Assembly (NCBI GenBank): GCA_019454915.1
Contig: JACFNM010000040.1
Coordinates: 1 to 18,236, forward strand
Length of the DNA: 18,236 nt
Reading direction: 5' to 3'
DNA from: Chitinophagaceae bacterium
GTDB taxonomy: Bacteria > Bacteroidota > Bacteroidia > Chitinophagales > Chitinophagaceae
Shown: positions 1-6,396 of the stretch, one piece after another
Numbering within the stretch: the stretch's first letter is position 1
Layout of the letters: each line of letters begins with the position of its first letter
Translations under genes and position numbers: made by a program
The notes under the pieces: model-generated
What the model was told of the DNA's origin: nothing
The model's input: only the letters and a program-made list of their open reading frames with translations
Database searches by the model: none

Positions 1-60
1 TTCCCTGCTCAATATTTGAGCATCATCAAAGCTTAGTCTGCTAAGTTTACGATTTTTCAT
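1..60 (-). CDS. N-terminal fragment of a putative double-glycine-leader peptide precursor (RiPP/bacteriocin-like), cut by window edge
   Basis: Reading leftward from the ATG at 58-60, the frame stays open to base 1 and gives MKNRKLSRLSFDDAQILSRE. This pattern is a basic start, then alternating Leu/Ser, an acidic patch and finally LSRE. It is very like the leaders of Bacteroidota peptide precursors (GG-Bacteroidales type and ComC-like leaders), which continue as E-(L/M)-K-x-(I/V)-x-GG before the core peptide. Such leaders are recognised by modifying enzymes or by a peptidase-containing ABC exporter. The core peptide and the GG site lie outside the window, so the call rests on 20 residues only. 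The A/T-rich stretch before the ATG fits a Bacteroidota start. It could instead be the beginning of any small unrelated protein. Confidence 0.5.
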   Translation of the reverse strand, partial: MKNRKLSRLSFDDAQILSRE

Positions 61-116
61 TTGTAAAAAATTTGTAGTGTAAAAATAAATTATCCATTCA
101 AAGTTCTACTTATTCA

Positions 117-133
117 ATGCACTATAAGTGCAT
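117..133. repeat. perfect palindrome, possible operator or hairpin
   Basis: ATGCACT-ATA-AGTGCAT is an exact inverted repeat with 7-bp arms and a 3-base centre. It sits 57-73 bases upstream of the putative peptide precursor start at base 60. There is no T-run on either side, so it is unlikely to be an intrinsic terminator. A dimeric repressor or activator site, or a hairpin in the 5' leader, fits better. Its function is inferred from position only. Confidence 0.4.
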
Positions 134-280
134 CGAGAGAAAATATTTTTCGGGAGATTTCACTTTATCCGCCGTTTCCATCGAGACGGGGTTTTCATCG
201 TAAAGGTTGTGCAAAGGTGAGACCCCGGAAAGAACGCCGTCAGTACCGCAGGTCAGACGACTCACCAATATTCTGGGTCA

Positions 281-300
281 CTCTGCGCCATCTGCGGGAA
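281..300. repeat. fragment resembling a dispersed CTCTGCG/TCTGCGG repeat
   Basis: The sequence ctctgcgccatctgcgggaa carries TCTGCG twice, 10 bases apart. It resembles short repeats I recall between genes in many Bacteroidota and other bacterial genomes (tctgcgcctctgcgg-type). Only one copy is visible here, so the assignment is from memory of the pattern. It lies directly downstream of the TonB receptor stop. Confidence 0.3.
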
Positions 301-322
301 ATAATAGATAAATCCGTCGTCA

Positions 323-2896
323 CTACATCTTCCCGGCTTTCAAATCAAAAGAGAGAGGGATGTTGATTTTGAAACTGAAATTCCTGCCCATATTGTAAAC
401 GCCAGTTCTTCCGGTAGCATAGTTGATGTCTGTGTATTTCAACCTGCTCAGGTGATTTTGATACGCAACGTCGGCCAGGTTATTGACCGTAAAATAAAAC
501 GTAAACAGTTCCTTATTGTTTTTCACAACGCTGGCGCTTGTTCCAAAATTGAGCAGTGCATATCCGTTGGTCGGCGTCTCAGTAGCGTAGGCGGTGAACG
601 CGTGTTTTTGGGAGAAGGTATTATCCAGGTCGAGGCTCAACGTCAAATTCCTGACGGCTTTTCCTTTCTTCAAAAACTCACCTCTCAATTGGGTGATCCA
701 TCGGGCTGCGGGAATAAGCGGAAGATTCTTTACGTTTTCGATGGGTTTTGTAAAAACGCCCCGGACGAAGGAAAACGTGTTTTCAAAATGCAGCCAGTCT
801 AATGGATGCGGATGAATATCCAGGTTACATTCCGCTCCGTAGAGTAATGTCTTAGCCTGGGTATATTGAAAAGCCATCAGGTCGCCGTGGTCCGAGACGA
901 TAACAGAATCGCCGCCGGAAATGCTTTCAAGTTTTCTGTAAAAAATAAAATTATCAATAAAGTTGACAAAGCCGGAAGCGTTCAATGACAGGTGTGATGT
1001 CTGGATATCAATACCCTGATCCAGTTGCAGACTGGATTCGGATCGCAGATTTTGGTCGCCGTATTCGTACCGGTTGGTGCCTTCATGTGCGCCGTTAGCC
1101 GCCAGTTCCGCCATAGAAGGAGCGCGGAAGCCCCTGGCGATATTTAATTTCAGTGTAGTGGCAGGCGTTAATTCATAGCTGATTCCGGCGCTGCCCGAAA
1201 GATTGCTGAACGACCGGTTAAATGCCTGAAACCGGGTTTCATTATCTTCCGACAATTCCTTAGCGTCCAGGCGCCTGTAATCCATCCTGATGCCGCCGCT
1301 AATCGTAAACCGGTCGTAGTTTTTTCGCGCATAAATATAATTGCCGAAGTCAAAAAGCGAATAAGCGGGAATCAGTGCCTCCTCGGCTTTGTTGCTGTTG
1401 CTTTGCTGCATGCCGTTCACGCCGAGCGTTATCTGCCATCCGGACCATTCAGCAAAGTGATACTGTGCCCGATATGTAAAAGTGGTAAGATTAAAATACA
1501 GGTCGGGTTCATTGGGTGTTATCACCTCGCCAAACTCCTTTCTATTGTTTAATTGATAACCCATGTTGAGGTCTAATTTCCCCCCTCCGGCATTCAGCCG
1601 GTTTTCTAAAGCTATTTTGACGTGATGGATATCCTGGTAGGGAATGGCCGGAGTCCTTTCTTTTAGTTCCTTCTCTCCGGCAATTTGATTGATTTCAACT
1701 CCGTTTTCAATAAGGCTATGGGTGAATTTTCCACTCAGGCTGTCCCGCGTTCCGCTTACTAAGCCCAACGACTGATGAAAATTGCTGAACAGGAGATGAC
1801 TAAATCCACGGCTTCCGTTATACCCGATATAGCCGCCGAAATTTTTCTCCCGGAACCTGGAATTGAAAACCTTTCCATCATATTTATTTGAATAATCTCC
1901 GGCAGTTTTCAGGGAACCGTAAAGATTCCAGTTGATATGCCCCTGGTTGCCGGATAGATTTGCTCCCAGGCCCCGCAGACGATTATTACTTTGATAATTT
2001 CCAATAATGCTTCCTTTGATGGTATTTTCAGGCGCCGGCAGATTAGTCAGTACATTGATGACGCCTGCCAGGGCATCGCTTCCATAAATGAGCGAAGCGG
2101 GACCCTTTAAGATTTCAACCCGCTGCACGCTGTATTCATCAATTTCAATTCCGTGCTCGTCTCCCCATTGTTGTCCTTCCTGCCGGATACCGTCGTTAAG
2201 CACCACCACCCGGTTATAGCCCAGTCCCCGGATTACGGGTTTAGAAATAGACGGTCCCGTGGAAATTTGAGATATACCCGGCTCCCTGCTTAAGGCGTCC
2301 ATCAGGTTTGTGCTGACTGCCGACGTCAGCTCTTTTCTGTTCAACGCCACAACAGGAGCGGGCGTTCTTCTGATTCTTGTGGCAACGGATACGCCGGTTA
2401 TGGTAATCGGTTCATTTTCCAGGATGGAAGGTTGTAAGGAAAAATCAAGCTGCAGATCCGCCGTCAGGGTGATGCGTTCTGAAATGCTTTGGTAGCCTAC
2501 GGAAGATATTTCAATCCAATAGTTGCCGGCAGCGAGGTTGCGAATCAGGTATTCGCCATCAGAATTGGTGATGGCTCCTTTTTTTACGTCGGGCAGGTTA
2601 ACCGAAGCGCCGGCCACCGGTTGCCCTGAAGACGCTTCCGTGATTCTACCGTATAGCGAAACGGTGGCTGACGGGGAGCCTGCCTTTTTAGGATTGGAGA
2701 TGGGGAGCCTTTCTTGTCCATGAAGCCGGTGGATGCCTGTGAGGGCGACCGGGAGGAGAATAAGGAAAATTTTTGTAAGGAGAGATTTCAACCTGGAGGT
2801 ATCAGGTAAATAAAGCCCGTTCCCGCCAAAAGATAAGAAACCAGGCGATAAAAAGGATGTTCGGATAGTGGAGTAGAGGGCGTTAAAAGCTGTCAT
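323..2896 (-). CDS. TonB-dependent outer-membrane receptor with carboxypeptidase-regulatory-like N-terminal domain
   Basis: This is a 22-strand-type outer-membrane receptor that imports a ligand using TonB/ExbBD energy. From the ATG at 2896 (857 residues) it has a hydrophobic signal segment at about 37-60 (LTKIFLILLPVALTG), a CarboxypepD_reg-like beta-sandwich at about 77-158, a TonB-box-like ITITGVSVAT, and a plug with VIRGLGYNRVVVLNDGIRQ and VEILKGPASLIYGSDALAGVINV. The barrel ends in the beta-strand FSFKINIPLSF followed by a short tail. An acidic/His plug loop, QQWGDEHGIEID at about residues 240-253, recalls plugs of metal-type receptors such as ZnuD. This makes a metal or metal-complex ligand possible but unproven. 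The 36 residues before the signal peptide are odd. A TTG at 2791 would give a canonical signal peptide (MKSLLTKIFL...) and an 822-residue protein. It is transcribed divergently from the DUF2723 gene. No partner transport genes are visible. Confidence 0.93.
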   Translation of the reverse strand: MTAFNALYSTIRTSFLSPGFLSFGGNGLYLPDTSRLKSLLTKIFLILLPVALTGIHRLHGQERLPISNPKKAGSPSATVSLYGRITEASSGQPVAGASVNLPDVKKGAITNSDGEYLIRNLAAGNYWIEISSVGYQSISERITLTADLQLDFSLQPSILENEPITITGVSVATRIRRTPAPVVALNRKELTSAVSTNLMDALSREPGISQISTGPSISKPVIRGLGYNRVVVLNDGIRQEGQQWGDEHGIEIDEYSVQRVEILKGPASLIYGSDALAGVINVLTNLPAPENTIKGSIIGNYQSNNRLRGLGANLSGNQGHINWNLYGSLKTAGDYSNKYDGKVFNSRFREKNFGGYIGYNGSRGFSHLLFSNFHQSLGLVSGTRDSLSGKFTHSLIENGVEINQIAGEKELKERTPAIPYQDIHHVKIALENRLNAGGGKLDLNMGYQLNNRKEFGEVITPNEPDLYFNLTTFTYRAQYHFAEWSGWQITLGVNGMQQSNSNKAEEALIPAYSLFDFGNYIYARKNYDRFTISGGIRMDYRRLDAKELSEDNETRFQAFNRSFSNLSGSAGISYELTPATTLKLNIARGFRAPSMAELAANGAHEGTNRYEYGDQNLRSESSLQLDQGIDIQTSHLSLNASGFVNFIDNFIFYRKLESISGGDSVIVSDHGDLMAFQYTQAKTLLYGAECNLDIHPHPLDWLHFENTFSFVRGVFTKPIENVKNLPLIPAARWITQLRGEFLKKGKAVRNLTLSLDLDNTFSQKHAFTAYATETPTNGYALLNFGTSASVVKNNKELFTFYFTVNNLADVAYQNHLSRLKYTDINYATGRTGVYNMGRNFSFKINIPLSFDLKAGKM

Positions 2897-3052
2897 GCCT
2901 GTAAAACTATTAGGCGCTAAAGTAATAAAAAATGAAACAATGATGCAAATATTTTCAAGCTGTTAATTGTTTTAACAAAATTTGAATAAAACGGCGCCCA
3001 ATTCCCGGTATTCGGCCGACGCAGCAGTTTGCCAAATAAGTCAAATGGAGTC

Positions 3053-3083
3053 TTTGTAGCTTATTAAATTTCGTGTAGGTTTG
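3053..3083 (+). promoter_or_regulatory. Bacteroidota-type promoter for the DUF2723/ABC-F pair
   Basis: TTTG at 3053-3056 and TAGGTTTG at 3076-3083 are separated by 19 bases. Both match the Bacteroidota primary-sigma consensus (TTTG at -33, TAnnTTTG at -7) exactly. The predicted start of transcription is near 3089, giving a 5' leader of about 20 nt before the ATG at 3110. Confidence 0.75.
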
Positions 3084-3109
3084 CCAATCTTATAAAAGAC
3101 GCTACGTAT

Positions 3110-6100
3110 ATGAATTTCAATAAGGTTAATAACATCACGGGTTGGGCTGTCTGGCTGATCGCTACTATTGTATATGTTTTGACAGCGGAGGCCGGAGGAA
3201 GTCTTTGGGATTGCGGCGAATTTGTCAGCAGTTGTTTTAAACTTCAGATTCCTCACCCGCCCGGAGCGCCTTTATTTGTGGTTCTCGGAAGAATCTTTAT
3301 CGTATTGTTTGGAGACAACCCGTTAACCGCCGCTAAAGCCGTAAATATCATGAGCGCTTTGGCCAGCAGTTTCACGATATTATTTCTCTTCTGGACCATT
3401 ACCCATTTTGCCAGAAAAATATATCAGAAAACAAATAGCGCCTTAACGGGAGAACAATTGTTTACGGTAATGGCTGCCGGCGCGGTAGGCGCATTGGCTT
3501 TTATGTTCAGCGATTCGTTTTGGTTCAGCGCCGTGGAAGGTGAAGTGTATGCATTCTCTTCATTCCTGACCGCCCTGGTGTTTTGGATGATGTTGAAGTG
3601 GGAACATATCGCGGAAGAGCCGGGCGCCGACCGCTGGATTGTGCTGTTGTTTTATGTTATCGGATTATCTATAGGTATTCACCTGCTCAATCTGCTTACT
3701 ATTCCCGCGATAGTGCTCATCTATTATTTCCGTCGCTATAAGACAACCCCCTGGGGAATTTTTTGGGCGTTTGTTGTAGGATGTATCATCACCGGGTTTG
3801 TGCAAAAGTTTGTTATCCAGTACACCATCACCGGCTCGGGTATATTTGATCGCTGGTTTGTCAATGGTTTCGGGCTGCCGTTTTTTAGCGGTTTTGCCAC
3901 CTATTTTATTTTACTCGGTTTGATGATCGCAATTGGTATTCGCAAGGCAGACCATTTGATCAACAATTTTACGTTGTTTGCCATTTGGCTTTCTGTGTTT
4001 ATATTCCTCTTTTCATTCCCCTTTATTACGTCCTTCTTTACGTTTATTCTTTTTGTAGCGGGTACCGCCCTGGTAGTGTATGCCGCCTATCATAGCCGGT
4101 TAAAAATACTGAGCATGCTGAAATTGGGGCTGTGGTGCTTTGCGTTTATCCTTTTGGGATATTCCACTTACCTCACCACCTTAATCCGGTCAGCGGCTAA
4201 TCCCGCCATAGACATGTATAACGTGGATAACCCGATGAGCCTGGTTGGGTATCTGGGAAGAGAGCAATATGGAGATTTCCCGTTGATTTACGGTCAGACT
4301 TTCGCCGCAGATGTGATGAGAAACACTGACGGAACACCCATGACAAAGGAAAAAGGCTATCGCTGGCAGAAGGGAGATAAGAAATATATTAATATAGGCC
4401 GGAACTTCGAGTACGTGTATGACGATGCCGATATGATGTTTCTGCCTCGGGTATGGGATGCCAGTAATGACCAGGGACACGCCGACTATTACCGGAGTTG
4501 GTTAGGACTCGACAGAGAGGATAAGCCAACTTATGTGGATAATGTCCGGTGGGCAATCGGCTACCAAATCGGCTGGATGTATCTGCGTTATGTGGGCTGG
4601 AATTTTATAGGAAAACAAAACGATTTGCAGGGAACGGGCAATGTTCGCGATGGCAACACGCTAACGGGGATATCCTTTATTGATAATCTGTTTTTGGGTG
4701 ATCAGGCAAAGATACCGGATAGTATTAAACACAATAAGGCGCATAATACTTTATTTGGCTTACCCTTCCTGTTGGGGATTATAGGTATCCTGTATCATTA
4801 TCGTCATCATAAGGAAGATTTTTTTGTAAGCTTTCTATTGTTTTTCTTCACCGGTCTGGCGATCGTATTTTATCTGAATGCGGCCGGGCCGCAGCCCCGT
4901 GAACGTGACTATGCTTTTGCCGGTTCCTACTATGCTTTTGCTATATGGATTGGTATCGGCTTGATGATGGTGAAGCAATGGTTTCAGAAGGTGATGAAGG
5001 GGCGTATGGCCGGTTATGTAGCGGCTGTTGTCTGTATGCTGGCCGTTCCGGTGATTATGGGCTTCCAGGAGTGGGACGACCATGACAGGAGTAAGAAAGA
5101 ACTGGCGAGGGATTTAGCGAAGGATTACCTGGAGAGTTGTGCCCCCAATGCCATCCTGTTTACTTTCGGAGATAATGATACTTATCCGCTATGGTATGCG
5201 CAGGAAGTGGAGGGGATACGGCGTGACATCCGGGTGGTGAATTATAGCCTGTTGGGCATTGACTGGTATATTAACCAGATGCGGTATAAAATAAATGACA
5301 GCGATCCGATAGCGCTTTTATGGGGACCGGATAAAACAGAGGGAGATAAGCGGAACGTGGTATATTATGAAGCCAAGTCGAATATCCCGCAAAACCAGTA
5401 TGTATATCTGAGCGATGTACTGACCAAAATAATTGGCAGTGATGACCCCACTTATACAGTCAGGTACGGGGCAGATAATGTGTTTAATACTTTCCCGGTA
5501 AGAAAATTCAGCGTACCGGTGGACAGTGCAAAAGTGAGGCAGAATGGAACGGTGAATGCGAATGACGTATTGGTAAGTGAGTTGAGATTCGATCTGCCGG
5601 AGCGGAAAACCGCGTTGATGAAAAATGATTTGGCGGTATTGAATGTGATTGCTGCTAACAATTGGGATCGCCCGATTTACTTCACCGCGCCGTTTAGTGA
5701 GCTTGGGTTTTCACAGTATCTGAGATCAGACGGATTGAGCTATCGCCTCGTTCCGGTAATGCCTAATCAAAATGCGGGAGCGATTGTGAACACGGATGTG
5801 GCTTATGAAAATATGATGAATAAATTTTCTTTTGGAAATGCCGGTACACCCGGGGTATATTTTGATGAAGAAAATCGTCGTCATTTATTAACCATCCGGC
5901 AGGCCTTTGCAAATGTAGCGGAGAGTCTGGCGAAGGAAGGTAAGAAAGAAGAAGCCAGGAACCTCCTGGACAAGATGGAGAAGGGAATCAATACGGTGAA
6001 CATGCCCTATGCGATGGTGAGCAGAAGCAATCAACATAATATTGTTGCTATCTCCGTGATGGAAGCAGCCTATGAGGCAGAGCATAAGGAATTGGGCGAT

Positions 6101-6379
6101 CGGGTTAGAAAGGATATTAATAAAGATATTGACCAGCAATTGAGGTATTATGCGGCGCTGGGAAGTATGACCGTGGACGAGATGATGCAACACCTGCAGA
6201 ATCCGGATGCGCTTAGTAATAAACAGCGGTCTTTGTATGGCGAGATAGAGCAGACTTACCGGGTGCAGAATTATTTATCCTTTATAGAAGGGAAGTATAA
6301 TATTACCGAAGAAAAGCAGGAAGCGCCGGCTGATACTGTAGAAAATAGCAGTACAACCGGTAAAGATTCCGTGCAATAA
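3110..6379 (+). CDS. DUF2723 polytopic membrane protein (GT-C-like, candidate protein O-glycosyltransferase)
   Basis: This 1089-residue protein belongs to the DUF2723 family. Its hallmark lies after the first membrane span: WDCGEF with Asp34 and Glu37, then HPPGAP at 49-54. In GT-C glycosyltransferases an acidic residue in the first periplasmic/lumenal loop is catalytic, and Asp34/Glu37 are placed accordingly. About a dozen hydrophobic segments follow in two blocks (residues about 10-370 and 545-665). The second block contains AGPQPRERDYAFAGSYYAF. A large soluble C-terminal part starts with FTFGDNDTYPLWYAQEVEG and is predicted to be periplasmic. The human family member TMEM260 is a protein O-mannosyltransferase, and Bacteroidota O-glycosylate many exported proteins. 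That role is therefore a reasonable inference here, not shown. The ATG follows a consensus promoter at the expected distance. The ABC-F gene starts 17 bp after the stop and is probably co-transcribed. Confidence 0.93.
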   Translation: MNFNKVNNITGWAVWLIATIVYVLTAEAGGSLWDCGEFVSSCFKLQIPHPPGAPLFVVLGRIFIVLFGDNPLTAAKAVNIMSALASSFTILFLFWTITHFARKIYQKTNSALTGEQLFTVMAAGAVGALAFMFSDSFWFSAVEGEVYAFSSFLTALVFWMMLKWEHIAEEPGADRWIVLLFYVIGLSIGIHLLNLLTIPAIVLIYYFRRYKTTPWGIFWAFVVGCIITGFVQKFVIQYTITGSGIFDRWFVNGFGLPFFSGFATYFILLGLMIAIGIRKADHLINNFTLFAIWLSVFIFLFSFPFITSFFTFILFVAGTALVVYAAYHSRLKILSMLKLGLWCFAFILLGYSTYLTTLIRSAANPAIDMYNVDNPMSLVGYLGREQYGDFPLIYGQTFAADVMRNTDGTPMTKEKGYRWQKGDKKYINIGRNFEYVYDDADMMFLPRVWDASNDQGHADYYRSWLGLDREDKPTYVDNVRWAIGYQIGWMYLRYVGWNFIGKQNDLQGTGNVRDGNTLTGISFIDNLFLGDQAKIPDSIKHNKAHNTLFGLPFLLGIIGILYHYRHHKEDFFVSFLLFFFTGLAIVFYLNAAGPQPRERDYAFAGSYYAFAIWIGIGLMMVKQWFQKVMKGRMAGYVAAVVCMLAVPVIMGFQEWDDHDRSKKELARDLAKDYLESCAPNAILFTFGDNDTYPLWYAQEVEGIRRDIRVVNYSLLGIDWYINQMRYKINDSDPIALLWGPDKTEGDKRNVVYYEAKSNIPQNQYVYLSDVLTKIIGSDDPTYTVRYGADNVFNTFPVRKFSVPVDSAKVRQNGTVNANDVLVSELRFDLPERKTALMKNDLAVLNVIAANNWDRPIYFTAPFSELGFSQYLRSDGLSYRLVPVMPNQNAGAIVNTDVAYENMMNKFSFGNAGTPGVYFDEENRRHLLTIRQAFANVAESLAKEGKKEEARNLLDKMEKGINTVNMPYAMVSRSNQHNIVAISVMEAAYEAEHKELGDRVRKDINKDIDQQLRYYAALGSMTVDEMMQHLQNPDALSNKQRSLYGEIEQTYRVQNYLSFIEGKYNITEEKQEAPADTVENSSTTGKDSVQ

Positions 6380-6396
6380 AAAGTTTATTTGAGATC

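Larger units (their letters stand above)
61..322. other. intergenic region upstream of the putative peptide precursor
   Basis: These 262 bases lie between two minus-strand genes. They contain a perfect short palindrome (117-133), a direct repeat CATCGAGA (131-138 and 179-186), a 12-codon minus-strand ORF (160-198) and a stretch resembling a dispersed repeat (281-300). A GGGG/CCCC pairing (188-191 with 222-225) could form a long-loop hairpin. I recognise no riboswitch and no U-tailed terminator for the TonB receptor. TTTG occurs on the minus strand about 40 nt before the ORF start, but no convincing -7 partner follows it. Confidence 0.6.

Noticed and set aside
61..322. Riboswitch or structured RNA in the region after the TonB receptor
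   Set aside because: Only a long-loop GGGG/CCCC pairing and a 7-bp palindrome are visible. No conserved core of a known riboswitch was recognised.
452..802. Plus-strand ORF of 116 codons inside the TonB receptor
   Set aside because: It lies opposite a coding sequence with clear barrel features. Its translation has no domain or sensible order, so it is an antisense shadow.
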